Positions 1 to 9,314 of a stretch of 64,000 nucleotides of DNA are shown piece by piece. This DNA is from Streptomyces sp. WAC 04229 (GTDB lineage Bacteria > Actinomycetota > Actinomycetes > Streptomycetales > Streptomycetaceae): assembly GCF_003947455.1 (NCBI RefSeq), contig NZ_QHJH01000006.1, forward strand, positions 50,152-114,151. Reading direction: 5' to 3'. The position numbers and the translations under genes were made by a program. Each line of letters starts with the position of its first letter. Within the stretch, counting starts at the first letter, position 1. The notes below the pieces were generated by a model. It was not told the DNA's origin. It saw only the letters and a program-made list of their open reading frames with translations, and ran no database searches.

Positions 1-1202
1 CTCCCGCCGACCTTCCAGCTCTTGGGCACCTCGACGAGCTTGCGGTAGAACATGTGGTCCTCGTGCCGCTCAAGACCGGAGAGCTGCGACTCGACCGGGA
101 ACGGCACGATGATCTTCTCGTCGAGGTCCTTGCCGAAGACCGGCTGCTCCCCGGCCTCCGCGGCGCTGAACTGCCACGGCCCGTTGAGGTTCTTCCACTT
201 CGACCGTACCTGCTGGGGGCGCGGGTATTCGGGCAGCGGGTTCTTCTCGTCGAGCCGGTCGCCCCACGGCGTGGTGAGCCGGTGGGTGGACTCGTTCTGC
301 GCGTACCGGACGACCTGGGGCACCGTCCCGCCGCCGTCGGTGAGGCCGCCCTCGCCGTCGTAGGAGAACTTGACCTGCTGGTTCTTCTGGATGGGCTCCG
401 CGAGCGTGATGAGGAGCGCGTTGCGGTCGCCGGGCGCCACCCGCACCGACTTGACGGGCATCGGGGTCGTGTCGGCCTCGACCTTCAGGTGCTCCGCCAG
501 CCCCTCGACATCGCCGACCCTGCCCTCGAAGCGGGCCCGCACCTGCCGGCCGTCCTCGCCGACGTTCAGCTCCACCGGGTAGACCTCGAAGTCGTCCGGC
601 GGGGTGAACGCCGACATCGGCACGAGCTGCTTGTCCGTCGTCGGCGTCGACCAGCGCAGGAACATGTTGGCGCCGCCGGTGTCCTGGAACATCTCCAGGC
701 GGAAGTCGTGCTTCTCACTCGCCTTCAGGTGGACCGCGGCGCTCGTCTGCTCGTTGTCCCAGTCCGGCTGCCAGTGGTCGATGACCGGCTCGCCGTCGAT
801 GAAGAGCCGGAAGCCGTTGTCGCCGATGGCGTGGAAGGTGTAGTCGCCGGTGGCCGGCGCCGCGATCTGCCCGGTCCAGCGGGCGGTCGTGTGCTCCGTC
901 TTGCCGGTCAGCTCCTGGAAAGTGCTGGTCAGGCCGGAGAAGTTGACCTGCGGGTCGAGCACCGTACCGCCGAGTTCGGCGAAATCCCTCGCCCCCGGCG
1001 CGGACATGCTGAAGTACTCGCCCTTCAGGCCCTGCACCTGGACGGCGGCCGGGCCGTCCTGCTCGGCCCGCACCGCGGACGTGCCGGTGGCCGCCTCCGC
1101 GGCCGTGGCGGAGGCCGTGAGGCCGGTCGTGGGCAGCACCAGGGCCGCCGCTGTCAGGATTGCCCACACTCTGGCTCGTGGGCGGGTGTGTGGTCTCGTC
1201 AT
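1..1202 (-). CDS. Secreted PA14-domain glycoside hydrolase family 2 protein (3' end outside window)
   Basis: About 400 N-terminal residues are visible; the C-terminal catalytic part lies beyond base 1. A Sec-type signal peptide (about residues 1-35, Arg-rich then hydrophobic) is followed by a PA14 carbohydrate-binding domain (about 55-195, with GLKGEYFS and DNGFRLFIDGEPVIDHW), an Ig/SwmB-like stretch (about 210-300) and the start of the GH2 sugar-binding domain (WKNLNGPWQF and IIVPFPVESQLSG). GH2 enzymes are exo-acting beta-glycosidases; substrate cannot be fixed because the active site is not in view. ATG at 1202 is the first start after the upstream operator-like palindrome. The neighbouring GH127 gene on the same strand suggests export for plant or fungal polysaccharide breakdown. 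Confidence 0.85.
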   Translation of the reverse strand, partial: MTRPHTRPRARVWAILTAAALVLPTTGLTASATAAEAATGTSAVRAEQDGPAAVQVQGLKGEYFSMSAPGARDFAELGGTVLDPQVNFSGLTSTFQELTGKTEHTTARWTGQIAAPATGDYTFHAIGDNGFRLFIDGEPVIDHWQPDWDNEQTSAAVHLKASEKHDFRLEMFQDTGGANMFLRWSTPTTDKQLVPMSAFTPPDDFEVYPVELNVGEDGRQVRARFEGRVGDVEGLAEHLKVEADTTPMPVKSVRVAPGDRNALLITLAEPIQKNQQVKFSYDGEGGLTDGGGTVPQVVRYAQNESTHRLTTPWGDRLDEKNPLPEYPRPQQVRSKWKNLNGPWQFSAAEAGEQPVFGKDLDEKIIVPFPVESQLSGLERHEDHMFYRKLVEVPKSWKVGG

Positions 1203-1224
1203 CGGACCCTTCCTCGGAAGCCAT

Positions 1225-1242
1225 CTTTGCAACGTTGGAAAG
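1225..1242. promoter_or_regulatory. LacI-type operator upstream of the GH2 gene
   Basis: CTTTGCAACGTTGGAAAG is an 18-bp inverted repeat with one mismatched pair and a perfect CAACGTTG core. It starts 23 bp upstream of the GH2 start codon. The shape and placement fit a LacI-family sugar repressor site (inference). A related half-site, CGTTGGAA, recurs upstream of the GH127 gene. Confidence 0.5.
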
Positions 1243-1351
1243 CTTGTGTCAGCGGAATGACAACACGCCCTTCCGCGCCTGTCCAGACCTCGCGCACCAC
1301 TTCACTGATCCGCCGTCAACCCAGGCGCGGCAAAGGCTCACTCCCGTCGCG

Positions 1352-3751
1352 TCACAGGAACTTCCAGAGGTGGTCGGCTGTCCCGTTGTCGTCGAACTGG
1401 ACGACCTGCGCGCTGTTGCCGGTCGACATGCCGTCGACGCCCAGTACCTTGCCGCTGTGCCGGTTCCGGATGCGGTACCAGCCGTCCCCGTCGTCCACCA
1501 GGGTCCACAGGTGGTCGGCGGTGCCGTTGTCCTCGTACTGGACGACGCGGGCGCTGTCGGCGGTGGACATGCCGTCGACGCCGAGGACCTTGCCGCTGTT
1601 GCCGTTGCGGATCAGATACCAGCCCTCACCCCGGTCCACGAGCTGCCAGGCGTGGTCGCCGGTGCCGGAGTTGTCGAACTGCACGACGCGCGCGCTGTTC
1701 TCCAGCGACATGCCGTCCACGGCGAGGACCTTGCCGCTGTGCTTGTTCTGGACGCGCCGGAACGGGGGCTCGGGCGTCCAGGCCCTGCCGTCGGGCGTGG
1801 CCGTGGGGAAGGAGGTGATGCGCAGCCTCGCGGCGCCCATGGGGACGAGCGTGACCGTCTCGACGGGGGAGTCACTGCGCGCCGGCCCGGCCTGCAGGGG
1901 CGCCACCACGTTCTCGTCGTCCGCGATCCACTCCTCGACGCGACGGGCCTCGGCGCTGATGCGGACCGGGACCGACTCGTGGGTGAAGGGATTGTCGGGC
2001 ACGGGACCGCGTGCCGGGGTGAACTCCAGGCGGGGCGACGCGACGAGACCGTAGTTCCACGGCGACGTGGCGTGCACCGCGTACTCGGGGAAGGTGTCGT
2101 CGCCCCCGTACCGCTCGTACCGCTCGCCGATCCGGAGGGAGTAGGTGAGGGGCCCGTGCTGGACGCTGACGGCGTCGTGCTGGTCGGGCCAGTGGCGCAG
2201 CGTGGTCCGCTGGGGGAGACGCAGGGACACCTGGTCGCCGCTGCGCCAGGTCCGCCGCACGGTGACCCAGCCGGGCCCCGCCGCCGCGGCGACGGAGCGG
2301 CCGTTGACGCGGACCTCCGGCCCGTCGCACCAGCCCGGCACCCGCAGCCGCAGCGGGAAGGAGACCGGGCGCGGCGTGGACACGGTCAGCGCGACGGTCT
2401 CGGTGAAGGGATAGCCGGTGTCCTCGGTGACGGTGACCGTCGTACCCCCGGCGACGCGCGCGCGGACCTCGCTCGGGGCGTACATCGCCGCGGCCAGTCC
2501 GCCGTCCGGGGTGGCCAGCCACAGCTCCTCGGTGAAGTAGGGCCAGCCCATGCCGTAGTTGTGCGGACAGCAGCGGTACTGGTCGACGCCGGGCTGGAAC
2601 GACTGCATGGCGAAGCCGTTCTGGAACTGCCCCTGTGTCTTCGGCCGGTTGTCCAGGTCGACGCCGTTGGCGCTGGTGACGTAGTGCACGGCCCTGCCCT
2701 GCGGGTCGAGGGAGGCGGGCAGCATGTTGAAGGCCAGGTCCTCGCACCGGTCTGCCCAGACGGGGTCGCCGGTGATCCTGGTGAGCAGTTCGTGACTGGC
2801 CATGAACTCGACGATCCCGCAGGTCTCGAAGCCCTGCCGCGGGTCGGTGAACCCCGGCCGGTAGTTCTCGTCGCCCGCCATGCCGCCGCCGGGGAACCGC
2901 CCGTAGACGTCCATGACCCGGTCGTAGGCCCGGTAGGTGGCCCGTATCAGCTCCGGGTCGCCGGTCACCTGCGCGTACTGCGCGGGCTCACGGAAGCCCT
3001 GGGCGATGTTGACGTTGTGCCGGGAGGGCGTGGGGCCCGTCCAGTCGGCGCCCAGGGTGTGCATCTTGGTGGCCAGGTCGAGCAGGAACGGCTCGCCGGT
3101 GCGGCGGTGCAGCCACAGGGCCACGTCGAGGCCGTCGCCCCAGCGGTAGGAGACCCAACTGGAGTTGAAGGCGCCGGGGCCCTGGGCGTTCATGAAGCGC
3201 AGGAACCGGGTGATGAAGGGGACGACGCGCTCGTCCCCCGTGTACTCCTCGTGCGTGCGCAGGGCCTGGAGGAGCGGCAGGAACGGCCAGAAGTCCGGAC
3301 CGCCGTTCAGTGACGTACGCAGCGCGCGCGGCCCGAAGAAGCCGTCGCTCTGCTGGGTGGCCAGGATCGCCTCGATCCAGGTGCCCGAGCGCGCGAGCGC
3401 GTCCCGGTCCCCGGTGGCGACCGCCATGGGCACGTATCCACGCAGCCAGTACGGCACTTCCTCCCAGGCTCCGCGCTCCGGGTGCACCCAGCCGGTCGAG
3501 GAGAAGTCGAGGAAGTGCGACAGACTCTCGAACCGGCCGCAGAGGCCGTCGAGCTGGAGTCCGAGCTGACCGGCGAGCCAGCCCCGCGCGGTGACGCTGC
3601 CGGCGGGCAGCTTGCGGAGGGCGTCCGGCGCGAGCGCGCCGGACGCCCTCGATGTGGCGGCGGCCGCGGAGGTGGCGAGCGGGGCGCCCAGCGCCGCCGT
3701 GCCGAGGGCCAGGGCGCCGGTGCCGAGGAGGGCGCGTCTGCTGACGGACAT
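1352..3751 (-). CDS. Secreted GH127 (DUF1680) beta-L-arabinofuranosidase-like protein with ricin-type repeats
   Basis: 799 residues. A Tat signal (SRRALLG, then hydrophobic to about residue 33) precedes a GH127/DUF1680 catalytic domain (about 45-650). The family's zinc and nucleophile residues are present: E309-T-C311 and the adjacent pair C394-C395 in YRCCPHNYG, matching the Glu/Cys3 site of characterised beta-L-arabinofuranosidases. The C-terminus (664-799) holds three near-identical ricin-type beta-trefoil (CBM13) repeats, each with SGKVL.VDGMS. ATG at 3751 has an AGGAG ribosome site; an upstream in-frame extension is rejected because it lacks one and would hide the Tat signal. Likely removes beta-L-arabinofuranose or a related sugar outside the cell; exact substrate uncertain. 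Confidence 0.88.
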   Translation of the reverse strand: MSVSRRALLGTGALALGTAALGAPLATSAAAATSRASGALAPDALRKLPAGSVTARGWLAGQLGLQLDGLCGRFESLSHFLDFSSTGWVHPERGAWEEVPYWLRGYVPMAVATGDRDALARSGTWIEAILATQQSDGFFGPRALRTSLNGGPDFWPFLPLLQALRTHEEYTGDERVVPFITRFLRFMNAQGPGAFNSSWVSYRWGDGLDVALWLHRRTGEPFLLDLATKMHTLGADWTGPTPSRHNVNIAQGFREPAQYAQVTGDPELIRATYRAYDRVMDVYGRFPGGGMAGDENYRPGFTDPRQGFETCGIVEFMASHELLTRITGDPVWADRCEDLAFNMLPASLDPQGRAVHYVTSANGVDLDNRPKTQGQFQNGFAMQSFQPGVDQYRCCPHNYGMGWPYFTEELWLATPDGGLAAAMYAPSEVRARVAGGTTVTVTEDTGYPFTETVALTVSTPRPVSFPLRLRVPGWCDGPEVRVNGRSVAAAAGPGWVTVRRTWRSGDQVSLRLPQRTTLRHWPDQHDAVSVQHGPLTYSLRIGERYERYGGDDTFPEYAVHATSPWNYGLVASPRLEFTPARGPVPDNPFTHESVPVRISAEARRVEEWIADDENVVAPLQAGPARSDSPVETVTLVPMGAARLRITSFPTATPDGRAWTPEPPFRRVQNKHSGKVLAVDGMSLENSARVVQFDNSGTGDHAWQLVDRGEGWYLIRNGNSGKVLGVDGMSTADSARVVQYEDNGTADHLWTLVDDGDGWYRIRNRHSGKVLGVDGMSTGNSAQVVQFDDNGTADHLWKFL

Positions 3752-3855
3752 GCGGGTCTCCTGACTGTGGACTCGGATCCTTCTGTGCCGTCGGTCCCCT
3801 TGAAGGGCCGCACGGGGGCAGGGCTCCGTGTCGACGGGCGTACGAGGTCGCGGAG

Positions 3856-3871
3856 TTGTACATCGTTGGAA
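3856..3871. promoter_or_regulatory. Half-site related to the GH2 operator
   Basis: TTGTACATCGTTGGAA shares the CGTTGGAA half of the palindrome at 1225-1242 but its left arm is poorly conserved. It lies about 105 bp upstream of the GH127 start. Common control of both glycosidase genes is inferred. Confidence 0.3.
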
Positions 3872-3981
3872 GACGGGAGCGCACTGAGGATCAGAGCACA
3901 CCCCCGTGACGACCGTCCAGGGGTGTGACCCGCCCGATCCGGCCGGACGCGCGCTTCCGGCCAAGGGCTCTCGGCAGCGGC

Positions 3982-4683
3982 TCAGGACCGCCCGGGACGG
4001 TCGGAGTCGGGCACGGCAACGGGCCGGAGCACCGTCAGCGGCCCCTCCTGGCGAGCCACCATGGCGAAGGGGAACCTGTCGACCTCCAGGCAGAGACCGA
4101 CGTCGTCGGGGTGGTACCCGCTCCGCAGTCCTCCGGCGAGTTCGGCCGCGGCGCGTGAGGCGCCCGCACGGTGGACGTAGGGGGCGGCGTCGACACCGCC
4201 ACCGTCCACGCAACGCCCGATGTACTCGGCACAGGCCAGGTCCTCGTCGGCCCTGCCGTCCTCCCCGGTGACGACGAACGTCACCGGACCGGCCTCCTGG
4301 CTCCGCAGGAACCGCGCGGTGGGTCCGGCCACCACGAAGCTCGCGCACAGGACCAGCGGTGCGTCCGCGACGGCCAGCGCGCCCACGGTTCCCGCCGTCG
4401 TCTTCTGCACCAGCGTGCGGCCGGCGAAATCGGCGGACCTGAGCAGGCCCGGCGAGTTCACCGCGTCGAACCCCGCCGCCGGAGCACCGTCCTTCAAGGC
4501 GAGCCAACCCGGCCGGCTCTCCTTCAACTCGAGCGCCGCACGCTCCGTGGAGGCGAGGACGATCCTCTCCCCGCCACGCGAGAAGGCCCAGGCGGCCACG
4601 GTGAAGGCCCGCATGACGTCGATGACGACCGCGACGCGGGGGACGTCGGTCAACTCCGGTATGCCGACGAACTGATGATCCAT
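3982..4683 (-). CDS. 2-phosphosulfolactate phosphatase (ComB)-family protein
   Basis: 233 residues. The N-terminal [26 protein letters not shown] and the following segments match the ComB/2-phosphosulfolactate phosphatase family (PF04029), a Mg-dependent phosphatase fold. In archaea the family acts in coenzyme M synthesis; in actinobacteria its substrate is not established, so the function here is unknown beyond likely phosphatase activity. The ATG at 4683 is used because the family's conserved start follows directly; no strong ribosome site is visible. It stands alone, divergent from the epoxide-hydrolase-like gene. Confidence 0.75.
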   Translation of the reverse strand: MDHQFVGIPELTDVPRVAVVIDVMRAFTVAAWAFSRGGERIVLASTERAALELKESRPGWLALKDGAPAAGFDAVNSPGLLRSADFAGRTLVQKTTAGTVGALAVADAPLVLCASFVVAGPTARFLRSQEAGPVTFVVTGEDGRADEDLACAEYIGRCVDGGGVDAAPYVHRAGASRAAAELAGGLRSGYHPDDVGLCLEVDRFPFAMVARQEGPLTVLRPVAVPDSDRPGRS

Positions 4684-4822
4684 CGTGTCATTGTGCCGCC
4701 CGGCCGGTCGTCGACTGCCTCGGCCACGGCGTCGTGGCCGACGTCGGACGGGCCGCGCTGCCTCTTGCCGTAACCGCAAGATGGAGTGCCAGGCCAGGGG
4801 GCGGCTGGCAAGACTGCGAACC

Positions 4823-5851
4823 ATGACCCCAGCACCACGGCCGATGCCGCACACCTTCCGCCGTTCCGCGCGAACGGTGGCAAGCGTTCTCCTCACCCTC
4901 CTGTTCACCATCGCCACCGCGTCCTGCTCCACACCGGCAGCGGTGGACGACGCCCCCGCGTACGCCGCCGTCACCCAAAACGATCCCCGGTTCGAGAAGG
5001 ACTTCCGCCACGAGTTCGCCGACGTCGACGGGGTCCGTATGCACTACGTGAGGGGCGGCAGCGGCACGCCGGTCGTGCTGATCCACGGTTGGCCGCAGAC
5101 CTGGTACGGCTGGTGGCCGATCATGCCGGAACTCGCCAAGCACCACACCGTCTACGCCGTAGACCTGCCCGGACTGGGCGACAGCACCGGCTCCCCGTCC
5201 GGCTACGACAAGGCCACGCTGGCGCGGTACGTGCACAAACTGGTCGCCGACCGGCTCGGGCTGCACGACGCCCGCGTCGTCGGGCACGACCTCGGTGCCG
5301 CGGTGGCATTCCAGTACGCGAGCCAATTCCCGGACGACACCGCGCGCCTGGGCTACCTGGACCTGCCGCTGCCCGGGCCCGCGATCGACGCGCCCACCTA
5401 CCGCTCACTGAGCTGGCACATCGCCTTTCACGCCCAGCGGCGCGTCCCCGAGGCGGTCGTGGGAGACGACGTCAGGAAGTACCTGTCGCTGTTCTACCCC
5501 CAGGTCTCGTACCGTGGCACGGCGTTCGGCGGCACGTCCGACGACGCGCCGTTCACCCGCGCCGAGATCGACGAGTACGCCCGCACCTACAGCCGGCCCG
5601 AGGCCCTCTCGGGGGGCTTCGAGCTCTACCGCGCTCTGGAACGGGACGTCCGCGACACCGTGGCCGCGGCACCGGTACGCGTCCCGGCCCTGCTCATGAC
5701 CGCGGAAGGACAACTCGACGCGATCCGCGGCACAGTGGCCCCGCGCGTGACCAACATCGAGCGGGCGGTGGACGTTCCGCGAGCCGGACACTGGCTCGTC
5801 GAGGAGAACCCCCGCTTCGTCACCGCCGAACTCCTGAGGTTCCTCGACTGA
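4823..5851 (+). CDS. Epoxide hydrolase-like alpha/beta hydrolase, probable lipoprotein
   Basis: 342 residues. An N-terminal hydrophobic segment ends in IATASC, a lipobox-like site, so the enzyme is probably anchored outside the membrane. The alpha/beta hydrolase core shows the HGWPQ oxyanion motif, the Asp nucleophile in [11 protein letters not shown], and the C-terminal catalytic His in [11 protein letters not shown]. An Asp rather than Ser nucleophile fits the epoxide hydrolase/haloalkane dehalogenase group. ATG at 4823 or 4844 could be the start; the first is given. Natural substrate unknown. Not obviously in an operon. Confidence 0.8.
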   Translation: MTPAPRPMPHTFRRSARTVASVLLTLLFTIATASCSTPAAVDDAPAYAAVTQNDPRFEKDFRHEFADVDGVRMHYVRGGSGTPVVLIHGWPQTWYGWWPIMPELAKHHTVYAVDLPGLGDSTGSPSGYDKATLARYVHKLVADRLGLHDARVVGHDLGAAVAFQYASQFPDDTARLGYLDLPLPGPAIDAPTYRSLSWHIAFHAQRRVPEAVVGDDVRKYLSLFYPQVSYRGTAFGGTSDDAPFTRAEIDEYARTYSRPEALSGGFELYRALERDVRDTVAAAPVRVPALLMTAEGQLDAIRGTVAPRVTNIERAVDVPRAGHWLVEENPRFVTAELLRFLD

Positions 5852-6002
5852 TGACCACGCCGGGTTCGCGAGCCGCCCGCTGTGGTCCGTGGGGGCCACC
5901 CCGGACACGACACGGTCGGCCGGCCTCGACCCACTGGGCCTCGATCCGCCGTGCCGGGGTAGTCGGGACAGAGGACGGGAACCGGATCAGGAGGTGCCGA
6001 AG

Positions 6003-6416
6003 GTGAGCGAATCATCCCTACGGGCAGTGGGCTGGGCGAAGTCGTTGCCGCTCACCAGCGATGTGAGGACGGCGCGGGACTGGGCCCGCGGCCACCTGCG
6101 GCAGATGCGGTGGACCGCCACGGCTCCGGAGACGGTGGACGCCGTGCTGCTGACCGTCTCGGAGCTCGTCACCAACGCCCAGGTGCACGCCCGCAGCAAC
6201 GCGCAGTTGATGATGACGTGGGACGAGCACTGCCTGCACATCGCCGTGCACGACTCTTCCGGCGAACTCCCCCTGGCCCGGGCGGCGAGCCCCGACCGCC
6301 TGGGCGGACGCGGGATGTTCCTCGTCGAGGCGCTGGCGGACGACTGGGAGGCCCGCGCCTGTCCCGACGGCAAGACCGTGATCGCGTGTTTCCGTCCGCC
6401 CGCCGCGACTTCGTGA
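6003..6416 (+). CDS. Anti-sigma factor-type ATP-binding protein (HATPase_c_2)
   Basis: 137 residues, GTG start with AGGAGG placed about 8 bases upstream. The GHKL ATPase fold is evident from the N-box ELVTNAQVHARS and the G1-type motif DRLGGRGMFLVEALADDW. Single-domain proteins of this kind in Streptomyces resemble SpoIIAB/RsbW serine kinases that hold sigma factors or phosphorylate STAS anti-anti-sigma partners. No sigma factor is adjacent; STAS genes lie at 8865 and 47830 and a SpoIIE phosphatase at 29080, so partners cannot be assigned from position. Confidence 0.85.
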   Translation: MSESSLRAVGWAKSLPLTSDVRTARDWARGHLRQMRWTATAPETVDAVLLTVSELVTNAQVHARSNAQLMMTWDEHCLHIAVHDSSGELPLARAASPDRLGGRGMFLVEALADDWEARACPDGKTVIACFRPPAATS

Positions 6417-6440
6417 CACCCGCGAGGTCCCGGCGCTGAC

Positions 6441-6893
6441 TCACGTCTGGTCGCCCGCCCCCGGGGAAACCTGCCGCTCGAAGAGCGTCTCCAGCACAAC
6501 CGTCGCACTGGTCCCGCTGACCCCGGCAATGGCGTAGATACGGCGCAGCACGTCCTGCAGCTGCTCGGTGGTCGCGGTCCTGACTTTCACCAGCACCGAG
6601 GCGCTGCCGGCGATGACGTGCGCCTCCAGGATCTCGGGCAGCGCGGCGAAGTCCTGCGCGGAGTCTCCCATCCACGCCGTCGAGTCGACCATCACGTAGG
6701 CGAGGACACCGCACCCGACCGACGCCGGGTCCACTTCGGCAGTGGTCCGTCGGATGACCCCCCGCTCCCGCAGCTTGCGCACACGCTCGTGGGCCGCCCC
6801 GGCGGACAGGCCCACGGCCTGGCCGAGCACGGCGTAGGACTGCGTGGCGTCCTGCTGGAGTCGCGTCAGGAGGACACGATCGATGTGATCCAC
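6441..6893 (-). CDS. Lrp/AsnC family transcriptional regulator
   Basis: 150 residues with a GTG start preceded by GGAGAA. The N-terminal winged helix (about 1-55, DHIDRVLLTRLQQDA...LGQAVGLS) and C-terminal RAM/ligand-binding domain (about 65-140) are typical in order and length. Such proteins form octamers that sense amino acids or related small molecules. It is divergent from the SMP-30 lactonase gene at 6992, with a 98-bp shared intergenic region, so it may control that gene and itself (inference). Confidence 0.88.
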   Translation of the reverse strand: MDHIDRVLLTRLQQDATQSYAVLGQAVGLSAGAAHERVRKLRERGVIRRTTAEVDPASVGCGVLAYVMVDSTAWMGDSAQDFAALPEILEAHVIAGSASVLVKVRTATTEQLQDVLRRIYAIAGVSGTSATVVLETLFERQVSPGAGDQT

Positions 6894-6936
6894 AATTCTC
6901 CATTCGCCCTACAGGTGCAGGCACAATACGTCATCC

Positions 6937-6942
6937 TAGAAT
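6937..6942 (+). promoter_or_regulatory. Probable -10 element for the SMP-30 gene
   Basis: TAGAAT, a good match to the vegetative -10 hexamer, lies 49 bp upstream of the ATG at 6992. No clear -35 is seen at the standard distance, so dependence on an activator is possible. Confidence 0.3.
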
Positions 6943-6991
6943 ATGCGTGCCATGCCGAAGTTTGTTCGGCCCGTCTGTGGGAGGGGACCCC

Positions 6992-7951
6992 ATGCCCGAC
7001 GAGAGCCCTGCGCTGTACGAGATGCTCGACGACCGGTTCCGTGCCGGGCGGTGCATGAACGGCGACGACGGCCTGGAGGTGCTGTACACCGGCTGCCGTT
7101 GGGCCGAGGGGCCCGTCTACGTGCCTGCCTGGCGGCAGGTGATCTGGAGCGACATCCCCAATGACCGGATGCTGCGCTGGGACGAGGAGACCGGCGCCGT
7201 CAGCGTCTTCCGCCGTGCCGCCGGGCACACCAACGGCAACACGCTCGACCGGCAGGGCCGGCTGATCACCTGCGAGCAGGGCAACCGCCGGGTGACACGG
7301 ACCGAGCACGACGGCACGGTCACGGTGCTGGCCGACCGCTGGCAGGGCAAGCGCCTGAACAGCCCTAACGACGCGGCGGTGAAGTCGGACGGCTCCGTCT
7401 GGTTCTCCGACCCGGACTTCGGCATCACCAGCGACTACGAGGGCTACCGCGCCGAGAGCGAGATCGCGGCCAACAACGTCTACCGGATCGACCCGGACAG
7501 CGGTGCGGTGGACCTGGTCGCCGACTGCTTCGCGGCGCCGAACGGGCTCGTCTTCTCGCCGGACGAGCGTCAGCTCTTCGTCTCCGACACCCGGGCCGGC
7601 TGCATCCGGGTCTTCGACGTACGGGACGACGGCACCCTCTCCGACGGCAAGATCTTCGCCGAGGCCGCCCGTCGCGCGAACGCACGCTTCGACAACCTCC
7701 GGTTCGACGCCGACGGCCGGCTCTGGGCGGCCGCGATGGCGGACGGGGTGCACTGCTACGACCCCGACGGCACGCTGATCGGGCGGCTCGACGTCCCTGA
7801 GGCGGTGGCCAACATCTCCTGGGGCGGACCCAAGCGCAACCGCCTCTTCATCACCGCGGAGACCAGCCTCTACTCGGTCGTCATGGGGGTCACGGGCACG
7901 CACCCTACCGGCCCGGGGCGGCGGCCCTGGCTGGACCCGGAGCCCAGGTGA
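6992..7951 (+). CDS. SMP-30/gluconolactonase family sugar lactone hydrolase
   Basis: 319 residues, ATG at 6992 after a GAGGGG ribosome site. The six-bladed propeller signatures are visible: YTGCRWAEGPVY with the metal-binding Glu, GHTNGNTLD, LNSPNDAAVKSDGSVWFSD and APNGLVFSPDE. The family opens sugar lactones to acids using a divalent metal. Its neighbours are a divergent Lrp regulator and a downstream IclR regulator, which fits induction by a sugar or sugar acid. Cytoplasmic, since no signal peptide is present. Confidence 0.87.
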   Translation: MPDESPALYEMLDDRFRAGRCMNGDDGLEVLYTGCRWAEGPVYVPAWRQVIWSDIPNDRMLRWDEETGAVSVFRRAAGHTNGNTLDRQGRLITCEQGNRRVTRTEHDGTVTVLADRWQGKRLNSPNDAAVKSDGSVWFSDPDFGITSDYEGYRAESEIAANNVYRIDPDSGAVDLVADCFAAPNGLVFSPDERQLFVSDTRAGCIRVFDVRDDGTLSDGKIFAEAARRANARFDNLRFDADGRLWAAAMADGVHCYDPDGTLIGRLDVPEAVANISWGGPKRNRLFITAETSLYSVVMGVTGTHPTGPGRRPWLDPEPR

Positions 7952-8020
7952 CCGTTCGGCCGAGGCAGGTCGAGGCGGTCCGGACTTGCGGGTGGCCGTG
8001 CGCGCGAGCAGGGTGGAGAG

Positions 8021-8779
8021 ATGAGTGGTAAGGACGGTCCCACACTCATCTCGTCGGTGCAGCGAGCCTTCCGGCTGATGGAAGCGGTCGGCGCGCACGA
8101 GGGCGGCGTCCCGGCCAAGCAGCTGGCACGTGAGACGGGACTGGCCCTGGCCACCACCTACCACCTGCTGCGCACCATGGTGCACGACGGCTACGTGCGC
8201 AAACTCGACGACGGCACGTTCGTCCTCGGCGAGAAGCTGGGCGCGCTGCACGGCGGAAGCCGCGAGCAGGCGGCACTCAGCAGGGTCCGTCCGACGCTCG
8301 CCGAGTTGCGCGACGGCCTGTCCGCCGCGGCCTACCTGACCTTCTACGAAGACGGCGAGATCCGGGTCGCGGAGATCGTGGACGGCCCGAAAGCCCCCCG
8401 TGTCGATCTGTGGGTCGGCTTCGAGGACGCGGGACACGCCACGGCGCTCGGCAAGTGCGTGCTGCGCGAACTGGATCCGGAGGCCCGCGCCGACTACCTC
8501 TCCCGTCACACGCTGAACGACCTCACCCCTCGTACCATCACCTACCGCCGTGACCTGCTGCGACGCCTGGACGCCGCGACTCAGGTCCCCGCCGTGACCG
8601 ACGTCGAGGAGTACGCGCTGGGCACGGCGTGCGTGGCGGTGCCCGTGCGCCAGGGCGACACCATCGGCGCGCTCGGGATCTCCGTGAACGTCAGCCGTGC
8701 CGCATCGCTCGGCGACGCCGTGGCGCGACTGCTCGGCACCGCGGAACGGGTCTCCCGGGGGCTCTCGCTCACCATCTGA
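8021..8779 (+). CDS. IclR family transcriptional regulator
   Basis: 252 residues. N-terminal winged helix-turn-helix (about 10-70, with PAKQLARETGLALATTYHLLRTM) and C-terminal IclR effector domain (about 85-250, ending in ALGISVN). GGAGAG precedes ATG at 8021. Starting 69 bp after the SMP-30 lactonase on the same strand, it is the likely local regulator of sugar-acid metabolism, though the effector is unknown. Confidence 0.9.
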   Translation: MSGKDGPTLISSVQRAFRLMEAVGAHEGGVPAKQLARETGLALATTYHLLRTMVHDGYVRKLDDGTFVLGEKLGALHGGSREQAALSRVRPTLAELRDGLSAAAYLTFYEDGEIRVAEIVDGPKAPRVDLWVGFEDAGHATALGKCVLRELDPEARADYLSRHTLNDLTPRTITYRRDLLRRLDAATQVPAVTDVEEYALGTACVAVPVRQGDTIGALGISVNVSRAASLGDAVARLLGTAERVSRGLSLTI

Positions 8780-8864
8780 AATCCAGGCCCTTGTGAGGGG
8801 GTGGCCGCGTCCCGTTTCCTGGATGAGACGGGGCAAATAGGACGGCAATGTGAGGGATGGATAA

Positions 8865-9275
8865 GTGACTGACCAGAGCCTGGCAGGACCGTACGAGTAC
8901 GGATCGGTCGCCCACCACGTGACGAACGGCTGGACCGTCGTCGGCGCCAGTGGTGAGATCGACATCGCGTTCGCGCCCGTCGTGCGAGCGGCGGTGGTCC
9001 GGCTCCTGGACGAGGGCCACCTGCACTTCGTCCTGGACCTGTGCGGTACTCCGTTCCTGGACTCGGCGGGCCTCGGCATGATCGTCGCGGTCACCAAGCG
9101 CATCCAGGCACACCATGGCTCCCTGCGGATCGCCTGCGACGACGAGCGGCTGCTCCGCGTCTTCACCCTCGGCGGGCTGCGTCCCGTCTACTCCTTCCAC
9201 GACACCGTGGACCAGGCCGTCGCACAGCCCGCGGGTGCCGAGGAACTCGCCGACTGGCCGCACATACGGCACTGA
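8865..9275 (+). CDS. STAS domain anti-anti-sigma factor
   Basis: 136 residues, GTG start with GAGGG upstream. A single STAS domain is recognised from VVGASGEIDIAFAPVVRAA and the phosphorylation-site region DLCGTPFLDSAGLGMIVAV, where the Ser of DSAG is the usual target of an RsbW-type kinase. Such proteins release sigma factors by binding the anti-sigma partner when dephosphorylated. No cognate kinase is adjacent; the candidate at 6003 is 2.4 kb upstream. Confidence 0.87.
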   Translation: MTDQSLAGPYEYGSVAHHVTNGWTVVGASGEIDIAFAPVVRAAVVRLLDEGHLHFVLDLCGTPFLDSAGLGMIVAVTKRIQAHHGSLRIACDDERLLRVFTLGGLRPVYSFHDTVDQAVAQPAGAEELADWPHIRH

Positions 9276-9301
9276 CGTACGAGCCAAGCGATCGTGGACC
9301 C

Positions 9302-9307
9302 TAGACT
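9302..9307 (+). promoter_or_regulatory. -10 element, probably for a leaderless mRNA
   Basis: TAGACT sits 7 bases upstream of ATG 9315, too close for a ribosome binding site. This spacing is typical of leaderless transcripts, which are common in Streptomyces. Confidence 0.4.
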
Positions 9308-9314
9308 CACCGCC

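Noticed and set aside
54..3313. Long plus-strand open frames across the GH2 and GH127 genes
   Set aside because: They are antisense to two clearly recognisable minus-strand glycosidases; long antisense frames are expected at this base composition.
1352..4507. A much longer GH127 protein starting at 4507
   Set aside because: The extra N-terminal part is Arg-rich, has no ribosome site and would place the Tat signal in the middle of the protein; ATG 3751 has a good AGGAG site.
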